Below are positions 27,036 to 36,386 of a DNA stretch of 64,000 nucleotides, one piece after another. Under the pieces are notes generated by a model that was not told the DNA's origin, ran no database searches, and was given only the letters and a program-made list of their open reading frames with translations. The translations under genes and the position numbers were made by a program. Origin of the DNA: JADGHX01 sp035760965 (GTDB taxonomy: Bacteria; Pseudomonadota; Gammaproteobacteria; Steroidobacterales; Steroidobacteraceae); NCBI GenBank assembly GCA_035760965.1, contig DASTRY010000041.1:20749-84748 (forward strand). Direction: 5' to 3'. How positions within the stretch are numbered: position 1 is the first letter of the stretch; each line of letters starts with the position of its first letter.

Positions 27036-28382
27036 GTGAACCAGACTGGCAAACGCAAGGCACGCATCCTCGTCGTCGATGACGACCCGGGCCTGCTCCG
27101 CCTGCTGACCATCCGGTTGCGCGCGGAGAACTACGACGTCGAAGCCGTCGAGAGCGGCGCGCAGGCCCTCGCGGCCGCCAGTCGCTTCCGTCCCGACCTC
27201 GTGATCACCGATCTGCGCATGGACCAGATGGACGGCATCGGTCTGCTGAAAGAGCTGCAGAATCGTTGGCCGGGCCTGAAGGTCATCATCCTCACCGCGC
27301 ACGGCACGATTCCCGATGCGGTGCAGGCGACGCAGATGGGCGCGTTCGGCTTTCTCACGAAGCCGGTCGACAAGCAGGAGCTGCTCGATCAGGTGCAGAA
27401 AGCGCTGCGCATCTCGGGCTTCGGTGCGTCGGATGAAGATTGGCGCGCGGAGATCGTCACGCGCAGCTCGGTGATGGAAGAGAAGCTCGCGCAGGCGCAC
27501 ATGGTCGCGGGCACCGATGCGCGCGTGCTCATCACGGGTGAGAGCGGCACCGGCAAGGAATTGCTCGCGCGCGCGATCCATCGCGCGAGCCCGCGCAAGA
27601 ACAAGCCGTTCGTCGCGATCAACTGCTCGGCGATGGCGGAGAACCTGCTCGAGTCCGAGCTCTTCGGTCATCAGAAGGGCTCGTTCACGGGCGCGACGCG
27701 CGATCATCGCGGCCTCTTCCAGGCGGCCGACGGCGGCACGCTGATGCTCGATGAGATTGGCGACATGCCGCCGCGTCTGCAGGTGAAGCTGCTGCGCGTG
27801 CTGCAGGAGAACGTCATTCGCCCGGTCGGCAGCACGGATGCCATCACGGTCAACGTGCGCGTCATCTCGGCGACGCACCGCGACCTGCAGCAGTTCATGA
27901 CCTCGGGCCAGTTCCGCGAGGACCTGTACTACCGCTTGAACGTCGTGCACATCGAGATGCCGCCGCTCAATCGGCGCCGCGAGGACATCCCGCTGCTCGT
28001 CGCGCACTTCCTCGCGCAGATCGCGAAGGAAAGCGGCGTGCGCAAGATCTATGCGCCGGAAGCGGTGGAGCTGCTCGCGACCGCGGATTGGCCGGGCAAC
28101 ATCCGGCAGCTGCAGAACGTCGTGCGCCAGAACGTGGCGCTGTCGCAGACGCCGATCATTCCCGTCGAGCTCGTTCAGCAGTCGCTCGGCGGCGGCCCGG
28201 GCCGCCTGCCCTCGTTCGACGAGGCGCGCGACGAGTTCACGCGCAGCTACCTCTCGCAAATTCTGCAAATCACGGGCGGCAACGTGAGTCAGGCGGCGCG
28301 CCTCGCCAAGCGCAACCGCACGGACTTCTACAAGCTGCTCGGCCGCCACCAGCTCACGCCGGAGGAGTTCAAACAGCGCTGA
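27036..28382 (+). CDS. glrR: GlrR-like sigma-54-dependent response regulator
   Basis: 448 residues from GTG 27036 (GAAGGA upstream; a GTG at 26991 is in frame but less likely). Receiver with phospho-acceptor Asp59 in ITDLRMDQMDG; AAA+ domain with Walker A GESGTGKE, sigma-54 contact loop GSFTGAT (Ser variant of GAFTGA) and FREDLYYRLNVV; Fis-type HTH GNVSQAARLAKRNRTDFYKLL, very close to E. coli GlrR. It activates sigma-54 promoters in response to the kinase. In E. coli its target is the small RNA GlmY; no such gene is visible here. Confidence 0.93.
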   Translation: MNQTGKRKARILVVDDDPGLLRLLTIRLRAENYDVEAVESGAQALAAASRFRPDLVITDLRMDQMDGIGLLKELQNRWPGLKVIILTAHGTIPDAVQATQMGAFGFLTKPVDKQELLDQVQKALRISGFGASDEDWRAEIVTRSSVMEEKLAQAHMVAGTDARVLITGESGTGKELLARAIHRASPRKNKPFVAINCSAMAENLLESELFGHQKGSFTGATRDHRGLFQAADGGTLMLDEIGDMPPRLQVKLLRVLQENVIRPVGSTDAITVNVRVISATHRDLQQFMTSGQFREDLYYRLNVVHIEMPPLNRRREDIPLLVAHFLAQIAKESGVRKIYAPEAVELLATADWPGNIRQLQNVVRQNVALSQTPIIPVELVQQSLGGGPGRLPSFDEARDEFTRSYLSQILQITGGNVSQAARLAKRNRTDFYKLLGRHQLTPEEFKQR

Positions 28383-28411
28383 CATTCATACGCTTCTAGT
28401 CATCGCGCTTC

Positions 28412-28449
28412 GGCGCCGGGTCTCGCGAGGGACCCGGCGCCTTTTTTGT
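28412..28449 (+). terminator. strong Rho-independent terminator
   Basis: GGCGCCGGGTC / GACCCGGCGCC stem with a short TCGCGAGG loop followed by a run of six T, 30 bp after glrR. It closes the glr operon and separates it from the EPS region. Confidence 0.93.
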
Positions 28450-28513
28450 TTACCCGCCGGGAATGATAGTTGCGTGTGTACGGTACCCTGCGTCGAGTCC
28501 ACGATAACAAACG

Positions 28514-30310
28514 ATGCACCGCGACCTCCCGGAGCTGGCCCGAAACGAATATGACGTGCTCGTCGTCGGTGGCGGAGCCGCCGGCGCGGCCGCAGCGCGC
28601 GAAGCGGCGCTGCGCGGCTACCGGACCGCGCTCATCGAGCGCGAAGACTTCGGCGCCGGCTCGTCCGCGCACTGCTTCAAGGTCGTTCACGGCGGTATTC
28701 GCTACATCCAGCACGGCGACGTGAAGCGGCTGCGCGCCTCCTGTCACGAGCGCTCGGTGTTCCTGCGACTCGCGCCGCATCTCGTCAAACCGTTGCCGTT
28801 CCTCATTCCCACGTACGGTTGGGGACGCAACGGCAAAGGTTTTCTCGGCGCGGGGATGCTCCTGTACGACGTCTTGAGCGCGGATCGCAATCGGCACACA
28901 CGCGATCGCGCGCGGCGCATCCGGTGGACGCGCTTCTTCAGCCGCGCCGAAACGCTGCGCTTGTTTCCGAGCGTGCCGAGCAAGGGACTCACCGGCGCGG
29001 CGGCGTTCGAAGACGGCCAAATGCACAACCCGCCGCGACTCGTGCTCGCCTTCGCGGCTGCGGCGCATGAGCTCGGCGCGAACGTCGCGAACTACGTCGC
29101 CGCCGAGCATCTGCTGATTCACAACAAACGCGTGTACGGCGTGGCCGCGCGCGACCTGCTGACGGACGAGCGCTTCGACATTCGCGCGAAAGTGGTGATC
29201 AACGCGGCGGGTCCATGGGCGGAAGGACTGCTCCGCGGCGTGAGCGCTGCGGCGGAACGCACGCCCGGCACCTATTCTCGCGACGCCTGCTTCGTCATCG
29301 ATCGGCGCCCCACCTCACCCTACGCGCTGGCCGTGCCGGGCGCGAGCCAAGATGCCGATGCCATCCTCGCCCGCAGTGCGCGGCATCTCTTCATGGTTCC
29401 TTGGCGGGAACGAACGCTCGTCGGCGTCTGGCACTCGGTAGTGCCGCGCGACCCCGATGCCACGGGTCTCACGCGCGAGGAGCTGCGTGCGTACGTCGCT
29501 GAGATCAACGCCTGTCACCCCGGCTTCAACCTGCGCGAGTCGGAAGTGGAGCGTGTCGATTTCGGGCTGGTCCCGTTTGGCGATGCGACCGAGCAGCGCC
29601 CGGGCAGTCTCAGCTTCGGCAAGCAATCGCGTCTGATCGATCATCGTCGCGTCGACGGCATCTCGGGGCTCGTCACATCGATCAGCGTGCGCTACACGGT
29701 TGCGCGCATGGATGCAGTACACGCCGTACACTGCGCCGGGCGTCAGATCCTGAAGCATGCTTCGCGCGATCCACGCCTGCGCCACCTCACGTCCGAGACG
29801 ATGCCGCTGCCGGGCGGTGCCATCGACGACATCGAGGCGCTCGCCAAAGAAGTGCAGCGAACCCGGCCGGCATGGCTCTCCGCCGTCTCCGCCGCAACGC
29901 TGCTCGCGAATTTCGGCACACATATGTCGCGCGTTCTGGCGCTGGCGGATGCCGACGCGTCGTTGCGTAGGTACGTGGCCGGCACCGACGTGACCTACGC
30001 CGAGATCGCGTACGCGCTGCGCGAAGAGTGCGCGCAGACGATGAGCGATATCGTGTTCCGGCGCACCGAGCTCGGAACCGCCGGCCATCCCGGCGAAGCG
30101 GCGCTCACCGAGCTTGCCGCGTTCATGCAGAGTCGACTCGGCTGGTCGGACAGTCGCACGGCAGAGGAACGTCGCCGCGTCGACGCGCAGTTCGCGCGCT
30201 ATCTGGCGAGCGCCGAGCGCCCGTGCGACGGCTCGATGACGGGCACGTATGCAAGCTTGCCCATGGACGCGTTCGGAGCGGCGCCCGCGCCGCTCGGTCA
30301 GACCGCCTGA
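28514..30310 (+). CDS. GlpD-like FAD-dependent oxidoreductase
   Basis: 598-residue flavoprotein of the glycerol-3-phosphate dehydrogenase family. N-terminal dinucleotide-binding motif DVLVVGGGAAGAAAAREAALRG at about 15-36, FAD-contact ERE-DFGAGSSAHCFKVVHGG, and a middle INAAGPWAEGLL typical of GlpD/GlpO. The substrate part diverges from true GlpD, and a C-terminal GlpD-like helical cap is present (TYAEIAYALREECAQTMSDI). It probably oxidises a glycerol-phosphate-like or sugar-related substrate. It is followed after 18 bp by an epimerase, and the pair opens the EPS region. Confidence 0.85.
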   Translation: MHRDLPELARNEYDVLVVGGGAAGAAAAREAALRGYRTALIEREDFGAGSSAHCFKVVHGGIRYIQHGDVKRLRASCHERSVFLRLAPHLVKPLPFLIPTYGWGRNGKGFLGAGMLLYDVLSADRNRHTRDRARRIRWTRFFSRAETLRLFPSVPSKGLTGAAAFEDGQMHNPPRLVLAFAAAAHELGANVANYVAAEHLLIHNKRVYGVAARDLLTDERFDIRAKVVINAAGPWAEGLLRGVSAAAERTPGTYSRDACFVIDRRPTSPYALAVPGASQDADAILARSARHLFMVPWRERTLVGVWHSVVPRDPDATGLTREELRAYVAEINACHPGFNLRESEVERVDFGLVPFGDATEQRPGSLSFGKQSRLIDHRRVDGISGLVTSISVRYTVARMDAVHAVHCAGRQILKHASRDPRLRHLTSETMPLPGGAIDDIEALAKEVQRTRPAWLSAVSAATLLANFGTHMSRVLALADADASLRRYVAGTDVTYAEIAYALREECAQTMSDIVFRRTELGTAGHPGEAALTELAAFMQSRLGWSDSRTAEERRRVDAQFARYLASAERPCDGSMTGTYASLPMDAFGAAPAPLGQTA

Positions 30311-30328
30311 GCTGCATCCGGGTCGCGT

Positions 30329-31321
30329 ATGAAAGTCTTCCTCACCGGCGGCACCGGTTTCATCGGCTCGCAGCTCGCGCCGTATGCGCGCAACGCCGGG
30401 CACGACATCACGGTTGCGAGCCCGATCAACAATGCGACGGAGAAGTTTCGCTGCGACCTGCTCCGGCGCGCCGGTCTAACAGTCGTGGAAGCGGCGCTCG
30501 ACGACACCGAGCGCCTGCGAGCTGTGCTTCCAGGTCATGACGCAATCATTCACCTCGCAGCCGCGCAGCACGAAGCGGAAGCGCCGGAGAGTCACTTCCG
30601 CAAGGTGAACGTCGAAGGCACGCACAATCTCCTGACGCTCGCTGTCGAGTGCGGCGTGCCGCGCTTCGTTCACGGCAGCACCATCGGTGTGTACGGTAAT
30701 GCGTCGAACGGCGTGCTCGACGAAACGAGCCCGCTCGCGCCCGACAATCCGTACGGCCGCACCAAGGCCGAAGCCGAGCGCGTCGTGCAGGGCTTCCGCG
30801 AACGTATCGAGACCGTCATCGTGCGGATCTCCGAGACCTACGGGCCCGCCGATCTGCGCCTTCTGAAGCTCTTCAAGGCGATCCGGAAGGGGCGCTACGT
30901 GACGCTCGGCAACGGGCGCAACGAGCGCCAGCTCATCTACGTCGAGGACCTGTGTCGCGCGCTGCTCGCGGCGGCACAGTCGCGCGAGGCGGTGGGCCAA
31001 ACGATCATCCTCGCGGGGAACGAGCGCCTGACGACGGACCAGATGATCGCGGCGATCAGCGCCGCTCTCGGCAAACCGCCGATCACGCGCCACATTCCGC
31101 TCTGGCCGTTCGACGTGGCGGCGGCGGTGTGCGAGACCTGCCTGCCGCCGCTCGGCCTGAAGCCGCCGCTGCACCGGCGCCGGCTGGATTTCTTTCGCAA
31201 GTCGTTCCGCTTCTCGACCGAGCGCGCGGCGCGCGTGCTCGATTTTTCCCCGCAAGTGCCGTTCACCGACGGCGCGCGGCGCACGGCGCAGTGGTATCGC
31301 GAGAAGGGACTGCTGAGCTGA
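30329..31321 (+). CDS. NAD-dependent epimerase/dehydratase
   Basis: 330-residue extended short-chain dehydrogenase. TGGTGFIGSQLAP at about 6-18, active-site NPYGRTKAEAERV (Tyr/Lys) and VHGSTIGVYGN. It probably acts on a nucleotide-sugar or polyprenol-linked intermediate of EPS building; product not assignable. Co-directional and 18 bp behind the GlpD-like gene; converges with the methyltransferase (6 bp between stops). Confidence 0.88.
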   Translation: MKVFLTGGTGFIGSQLAPYARNAGHDITVASPINNATEKFRCDLLRRAGLTVVEAALDDTERLRAVLPGHDAIIHLAAAQHEAEAPESHFRKVNVEGTHNLLTLAVECGVPRFVHGSTIGVYGNASNGVLDETSPLAPDNPYGRTKAEAERVVQGFRERIETVIVRISETYGPADLRLLKLFKAIRKGRYVTLGNGRNERQLIYVEDLCRALLAAAQSREAVGQTIILAGNERLTTDQMIAAISAALGKPPITRHIPLWPFDVAAAVCETCLPPLGLKPPLHRRRLDFFRKSFRFSTERAARVLDFSPQVPFTDGARRTAQWYREKGLLS

Positions 31322-31327
31322 GCCTCA

Positions 31328-32110
31328 CTACTCCGCAGCGCTCACCGCGCTCGCCGCAATCTTCTTGCTCAGCACGCGGACTTTCTTACCGTAGAGCAAG
31401 AACACCGCGCGCATCAGCAGCTCGAGGACGCTCGTCACCGCCAACCCAACATAATTCAGCGGATTCTTCCAGAACACATACAACTTCAGTGCGAACACCC
31501 GCACGTCGCGGAAGCCTGCGAGCTCGAGAATCTGCTGCAGGCTGTACTCGGTCACGTTGTAAAAATGGTCGATGTTGTGGGACAAATTTTCCGATCCCAC
31601 CAAGGGGTTGGCGCCGTTCATGGCATACACGATCACCCGCCCGCCGGGCCGCAGGGCTGTCCGGCAGAGGCGCAGGAAGTCGAGCGTCTCGTCGAGCGTG
31701 AGATGGTTCAGCTCCTGCTCGGGAATGATCACGTCATACGCGGCGCTGCGCCCCTCGAGAAACTCGAACGCGCGCGCCGTCTCGCAGGGCAGGCCGTGGC
31801 GCTTCGCGTGCTCGACTTTCGCGGCGTCGGAATCGATGCCGAGCACGTTCGTGTAGCCCTGGTCGCGCAGCATCTTCACGAGATATCCGGGCCCGCAGCT
31901 CACGACGAGAATGCTGGCGTTGCGGTCTTGCGGCAGCCGCCCGAGATAGTTCGCACGGTAGTACGCTGTGAACGACTTGAACCCTTTGTCGATGTCCTTC
32001 GGCGCCTGCCAATAGGAGTCGAACGGCTCGAGCCGAGCCGCCAGCGCGCGCGGCTCCGGCGTGACCGGGGCAAGCGACGGAAACGGTGCAGGATGGGGCA
32101 GCGAGCTCAT
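31328..32110 (-). CDS. class I SAM-dependent methyltransferase
   Basis: About 260 residues from ATG 32110 (MSSLPHP). SAM-binding motif I ILVVSCGPGYLVKML with the acidic GIDSDAAKVEHAK motif II; the YDVIIPEQELNHLTLDETLDFL and ALRPGGRVIVYAMNG segments are those of methyltransferases acting in surface polysaccharide synthesis. A hydrophobic C-terminal stretch (YVGLAVTSVLELLMRAVFLLYG) may tether it to the membrane. Acceptor unknown. It is divergent from the GT4 gene at 32223; the 112 bp between carry a sigma-54-like promoter for that gene. Confidence 0.87.
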   Translation of the reverse strand: MSSLPHPAPFPSLAPVTPEPRALAARLEPFDSYWQAPKDIDKGFKSFTAYYRANYLGRLPQDRNASILVVSCGPGYLVKMLRDQGYTNVLGIDSDAAKVEHAKRHGLPCETARAFEFLEGRSAAYDVIIPEQELNHLTLDETLDFLRLCRTALRPGGRVIVYAMNGANPLVGSENLSHNIDHFYNVTEYSLQQILELAGFRDVRVFALKLYVFWKNPLNYVGLAVTSVLELLMRAVFLLYGKKVRVLSKKIAASAVSAAE

Positions 32111-32167
32111 GGAACAGACTCCCGTTGACAGACCAAGCTTGCGCGAACCTGACGAGTCACGACGTTT

Positions 32168-32183
32168 TGGCACGCAGGATGCT
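32168..32183 (+). promoter_or_regulatory. sigma-54 (-24/-12) promoter candidate
   Basis: TGGCACGCAGGATGCT: GG and GC are 10 nt apart and 11 of 13 informative positions match TGGCACGRNNNTTGCW. It sits about 40 bp upstream of the GT4 start at 32223, with the predicted transcription start near 32194. Confidence 0.65.
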
Positions 32184-32222
32184 TGCCTGAGCCCGGTCGC
32201 GAGCCCGTCGAAGTGGTCCTGC

Positions 32223-33410
32223 ATGCAAATTTTGTTCTGCAATTACGAGTATCCGCCTATTGGTGGCGGCGGCGGCGTGGTGATGGCCGCCATGGCCACC
32301 GAGCTCGCGCGCCGCGGCCACGACATCACCGTGCTGACCTCGCGGGCGTTCGGATTGCCGGCGGATAGTATCGAGGACGGCGTCCGCGTCGTCCGCGTGC
32401 CGGTGTTCTTTCGGCGCCAGCTCGCCGTCGCAAACATCCCGTCGATGGCCGCGTACTTGCCGATGGGGTTCTGGCGCGGGCTCAAGCTCGGGCGGCGCCG
32501 TCCGTTCGACATCATCAATACGCACTTCGTCGTGCCGAGCGGCCCGCTCGGCATGTGGCTCTCGCGCCGCCTGCAGATTCCGAACGTGCTGTCGGTGCAC
32601 GGCGGCGACCTCTACGATCCCTCGAAGCCCACCTCGCCGCATCGGCACGGATTCCTGCGTTCGCCGATCGCGAACATGCTCACGCGTGCGGACGCGGTGG
32701 TTGCGCAATCGCGCGATACGGCAGCCAATGTGGCGCGCATCTACGGCGTCGAACGTCCGGTCGAGCTGGTGCCGCTCGGCATCGCGCGGCCGCCCGCGAA
32801 AGTCGTGGCCCACCGTGCTCTCTTCGGCATCCCCGAAGACGCGTTCGTCATGACCACCGTCGGTCGACTCGTTGCACGCAAGGCCACTCCCGACCTGGTG
32901 CAGGTGCTCGCCGCGGCGAAACGGCGCGACATGTACCTGCTCATCGTCGGAGACGGGCCGGACGCGGCGGAGATTCGGCGCGCCGCCACGGAGCTCGGCG
33001 TGGCGGCGCGCGTCAAGCTCCTCGGCCATGTCACCGAGCGCCAGAAATATGCGGCGCTGAGCGTCAGCGACATCTTCGTCTCGACGAGCCAGCACGAGGG
33101 CTTCGGCCTCGTGTTCCTCGAAGCGATGGCATTCGGGCTGCCGATCGCGTGCTACGACCGCGGCGGCCAGGTGGATTTCCTGTCGACGCCTGAAACCGGT
33201 GCGGTCGTGCGACTCAATGATCTCCCGGCGTTCACGCGCGCCGTGCTCGATCTGCACGCTTCTCCGGAGCGACGTGCCGAGATTCGCCGGCACAATCTCG
33301 CGGCGGTCGAGACCTACTTCATCGATCGCTGCGCCCGGCGCTACGAAGCGATCTTCGAGCGCGCGATCCTGGCGCGTGCCGGCGCCCTCGAACCGGTGCG
33401 GCAGAAGTAG
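32223..33410 (+). CDS. GT4-family glycosyltransferase
   Basis: 395-residue GT-B retaining glycosyltransferase. N-terminal YEYPPIGGGGGVVMAAMATE glycine loop and the C-terminal nucleotide-sugar site EGFGLVFLEAMAFGLP with the catalytic acid pair (E-x7-E). It adds one sugar to the EPS repeat unit on the cytoplasmic face; donor and acceptor are unknown. It starts at ATG 32223 behind a sigma-54-like promoter and is followed 6 bp later by the asparagine-synthetase-like gene, so the two form one transcription unit. Confidence 0.93.
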   Translation: MQILFCNYEYPPIGGGGGVVMAAMATELARRGHDITVLTSRAFGLPADSIEDGVRVVRVPVFFRRQLAVANIPSMAAYLPMGFWRGLKLGRRRPFDIINTHFVVPSGPLGMWLSRRLQIPNVLSVHGGDLYDPSKPTSPHRHGFLRSPIANMLTRADAVVAQSRDTAANVARIYGVERPVELVPLGIARPPAKVVAHRALFGIPEDAFVMTTVGRLVARKATPDLVQVLAAAKRRDMYLLIVGDGPDAAEIRRAATELGVAARVKLLGHVTERQKYAALSVSDIFVSTSQHEGFGLVFLEAMAFGLPIACYDRGGQVDFLSTPETGAVVRLNDLPAFTRAVLDLHASPERRAEIRRHNLAAVETYFIDRCARRYEAIFERAILARAGALEPVRQK

Positions 33411-33416
33411 CACGAG

Positions 33417-35201
33417 ATGGGCGGGATCGTAGGTCTCATCGGCGACGGCACTGTCGCCGAGCTGGAAAGCATGGCTGCGCGCATGCCTTACCGTGGCAGC
33501 GTGCGCACGTGGAGCCCCGCTCCTCGCGTTCTTCTCGGCGAGCTGGCACTGGGTGACGCGCGCAGTCCCGTCGCAAGCGCAGGATGCTTCGCGTTCGATA
33601 CGGCCGGTGAGACCACTTCGCGCGACGAGATCGAGCGCATCCTGCAGAAGCGCGGCCCCGCCGGCGCCGTGGCGATCCGGGGCTTCTTCGCGATCGCATG
33701 GTGGGACGACGCGAGCCGCTCGCTGCGATTGATCTGCGATCGGCATGGCTACAAGACGCTGTACATCGCCCGGCTGCCGGGCCGCATCGCCCTCGCGTCG
33801 GACCTGAAAGCACTGCTCGCCTTGGCCGACGTGGAGGCCAGCGTCGATCGCGACGTGCTGCAAATGTATCTGCGTTCGCGCTCGTTTCCCGCAGAGCGCA
33901 GCCTGCTCGCGAGCGCGCAGCCGATCGGTGGCGCAAATGTGTGGACGCTCGAACTGAACGGCGATCTGCGCTGCACGCCGTATTGGACGCCGGTCCGGCG
34001 CGTCATGCCCGGCCGCTCGTTCGACGCCGCGGCGCTCGAGCTGCGCGGCATCCTGGAGCAGGTTCTGCATCGACAGCTCGCCGGCCGTGAGCGGATCGCG
34101 CTCGCGCTGAGCGGGGGACTCGATTCGGCATCCGTGCTCGCGATGGCTCGCCGCGTGCGGCCGGACTTGCACATCACCACCTACACGGTCGGTCACGGTC
34201 GAGACGATCCCGAGATCGTGCGGGCGCGCGAAGCCGCCGCTCACTACGGGACCGAGCATCACGAATGCTTTCTGCCGCCCGAGAAAGTGCCCGCGGAGAT
34301 GCGGCGCCTCGTCGCGCTCACCGAGGACCTGACCGGCCGCGAGGAGGCGGCTCTGCAGCAGGTGCTCGCGGGCGAGATGTCGCTGCGCGAGCGCGAGTAC
34401 CTCGTCGGGCACGGCGCCGATGTCGCATTCGCCGGGATGCCCCGCCATCGCCTGATGTGGCTGCGCGATCGCTGTCCGCCGCCGCTGCGCGCCGCGCTCG
34501 ATGAGGTGTTCGTCTACACGCAGCGTCGCGAGGAACCACGATCGTGGCTCGGTCGCCGTCTCGCGAGTCTCGCCTTTCGCGGGGATCGGCCGGCCATGCC
34601 GTCCGTGACGCACGCGAACGAGATCCCCGCGAACATGAATTACGCGAGCCTCGACGAATACTGCTGCTCGACGATCGCGTGGATCGAAGGCATGCGCTTC
34701 CACGAACCGGTCGAGATGGAAGGCGACGTCACGATGATCGCGCCCTTCTTCGATCCCGCGGTGGTCGCCTTCGCGCTGAGCTGCCCGACGCGCTTCCTCA
34801 TCGATGCGCGCAAGCAGAAGCGCGTGCTGCGGGCCGCGATGCGCGGCGTGTTGCCGCCGTCGATCTCCGAGCGCGGCAAGCTCATCCAGCGGATGAAGCA
34901 CGACACGGAGCTCTCGGACGTGCTCGACGACTTCGCCGCGCAGATTCACTTGCGTGATTCGCTCGCTGCGCGAGGGCTGGTCGCCGCCGAATATCTGGCG
35001 ACACTGCAGAAGCGCCCGCACGCGACGCCCTACTCGTCCGAGCGCCTGCACATCCTGTGGGCGGCCATCTCGGCGGAGCTGTGGTTGCGTCATTTCATCG
35101 ATCGCCGCGGCGCCCCCGAGGGCTCGCGCGCAGCCAGCGCGCGCCAGCCGATCAACGTGCCGGCGACGGCAAGCGCCAACCAGCCGGCGCCCATTCCGTA
35201 A
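33417..35201 (+). CDS. asparagine-synthetase-like protein lacking the glutaminase Cys
   Basis: 594 residues: N-terminal Ntn amidotransferase-like domain (1-200) and C-terminal PP-loop synthetase domain with SGGLDS at 232-237. In asparagine synthetase B the protein begins MCGI and Cys2 is the glutaminase nucleophile; here it reads MGGIVG, Gly at position 2, and no other start supplies a Cys. The ATP-binding domain looks intact (TVGHGRDDPEIVRAREAAAHYGTEHHE). Thus it may use ammonia, or amidate/aminate another carboxyl group, perhaps in EPS. Two such enzymes often sit in XrtA EPS loci. Its 3' end overlaps the convergent flippase by 112 bp. Confidence 0.85.
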   Translation: MGGIVGLIGDGTVAELESMAARMPYRGSVRTWSPAPRVLLGELALGDARSPVASAGCFAFDTAGETTSRDEIERILQKRGPAGAVAIRGFFAIAWWDDASRSLRLICDRHGYKTLYIARLPGRIALASDLKALLALADVEASVDRDVLQMYLRSRSFPAERSLLASAQPIGGANVWTLELNGDLRCTPYWTPVRRVMPGRSFDAAALELRGILEQVLHRQLAGRERIALALSGGLDSASVLAMARRVRPDLHITTYTVGHGRDDPEIVRAREAAAHYGTEHHECFLPPEKVPAEMRRLVALTEDLTGREEAALQQVLAGEMSLREREYLVGHGADVAFAGMPRHRLMWLRDRCPPPLRAALDEVFVYTQRREEPRSWLGRRLASLAFRGDRPAMPSVTHANEIPANMNYASLDEYCCSTIAWIEGMRFHEPVEMEGDVTMIAPFFDPAVVAFALSCPTRFLIDARKQKRVLRAAMRGVLPPSISERGKLIQRMKHDTELSDVLDDFAAQIHLRDSLAARGLVAAEYLATLQKRPHATPYSSERLHILWAAISAELWLRHFIDRRGAPEGSRAASARQPINVPATASANQPAPIP

Positions 35202-36376
35202 ACGACGCCCGGCAGTCCAAAGCCGCGTGCCGCGAACGCGCCGGCCGCCGCGATGATGAGCGCAAGCCAGCCGTAGAGATTCAGACGCGCGAGCTGCTGC
35301 GCGCTGCCGAGCGCCGACACGACGGCGCCCGACACTCCGCTCCACACGCGCACGAAACCGACGAGGACGAGCGCGTACAGCAGCGTCATCGAGAAGGAGT
35401 AGCGAGTATCGAGCACCGCACCGAGCAACCATGGCGTCAGCACGAGGACGGCGACTGCCGCGAGCACAGAGAGCACCGTCACGACGGCGACTTCGTGCCG
35501 GACCAGGCGCAGGATGGCGGTGCGGCTTTCGCACGCACGTAGGCGCGGTAGCAGCGCAAAGCCGAGGCCGGTTTGCAGCATGCGAAACGGCGATGCGGCA
35601 ATCGACGAGACGACCGAGTACACGGCGAGATCGCGAATCGAGAGTGCGCGCGGAATGAGCAGGCGGTCGAGCTGAAACAGCGCGCCCACCGCAAGTTGCA
35701 ACCCGACCGCGGCGAGGCCTTCGTACCAGAGCGTGCGCGCGGCAGCGTGCGGCTCCGCCCCGCCGGTCGCGACCCGCGCTACGAACCCCTTGAACCAGCC
35801 GAGCGTCGCCATCGCGATGTAGCCGGCCGCGACCGTGAGTGCGACCGGGAGCGCCGTCAATCGATCCGCAAACAGCACCACCGGCACGGCGACGAGCACG
35901 ATCCAGTTGTGGATCAGAATGAGAAAGAGCGAAAAACCGAACCGACTGCGCGACTGAAAAAACGCACCGCCGACCCGGTTCACCGCCGCGACGATCACCG
36001 TGAGCGCCAGCACTCCCGCGAGCGTCGCGCCGAGCCCGTAAAAGCGCCAGGCGACGAGCGCAAGCACCGCGCCGACGCACGCACTGGTGAGACTGACGCG
36101 GCCCAGGAGCGAAGCGTGTGCGCTCAGACGATGGCGATTGACGACGGTCTCCATGCCGAGCGGCCCCGTCACGATGCCGATCTGCACGAGCGCGAGGAAT
36201 AGCGCGACGCGCCCGTACTCGTCTTCGGGCAGCACACGCGCGAGCAGCAGATTGCCGGCGGCGAACCCCACGCCACCCACCGCGAACGAGACCGCCGACC
36301 ACAAGGCCGGCGAGCGCCACAAGTGTCCGAGTCGCGCGCGGAGCGTCCGCTCGCGGCTCGCGACGATTGCCTCCAA
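35090..36376 (-). CDS. oligosaccharide flippase (Wzx-like)
   Basis: 428-residue polytopic inner-membrane protein of the MOP/polysaccharide flippase superfamily, with about 12 helices (LWSAVSFAVGGVGFAAGNLLLARVLP first; MATLGWFKG loop). It should translocate the lipid-linked EPS repeat unit to the periplasm. It is the last gene of the five-gene export operon (10 bp after the tyrosine kinase gene). Its 3' end overlaps the asparagine-synthetase-like gene on the other strand by 112 bp, an unusually large convergent overlap. A second flippase gene lies at 50271. Confidence 0.88.
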   Translation of the reverse strand: MEAIVASRERTLRARLGHLWRSPALWSAVSFAVGGVGFAAGNLLLARVLPEDEYGRVALFLALVQIGIVTGPLGMETVVNRHRLSAHASLLGRVSLTSACVGAVLALVAWRFYGLGATLAGVLALTVIVAAVNRVGGAFFQSRSRFGFSLFLILIHNWIVLVAVPVVLFADRLTALPVALTVAAGYIAMATLGWFKGFVARVATGGAEPHAAARTLWYEGLAAVGLQLAVGALFQLDRLLIPRALSIRDLAVYSVVSSIAASPFRMLQTGLGFALLPRLRACESRTAILRLVRHEVAVVTVLSVLAAVAVLVLTPWLLGAVLDTRYSFSMTLLYALVLVGFVRVWSGVSGAVVSALGSAQQLARLNLYGWLALIIAAAGAFAARGFGLPGVVYGMGAGWLALAVAGTLIGWRALAAREPSGAPRRSMK

Positions 36377-36386
36377 GGGACCGCCG

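Noticed and set aside
28460..28475. Sigma-54-like match before the GlpD-like gene
   Set aside because: Four mismatches including GGAAT for GGCAC; below the level expected by chance in this composition.
32157..36320. Open frame of about 1387 codons on the minus strand across the GT4, asparagine-synthetase-like and flippase genes
   Set aside because: Arg/Asp/His-rich translation without family resemblance; it is an artefact of high GC and conflicts with well-supported genes on both strands.
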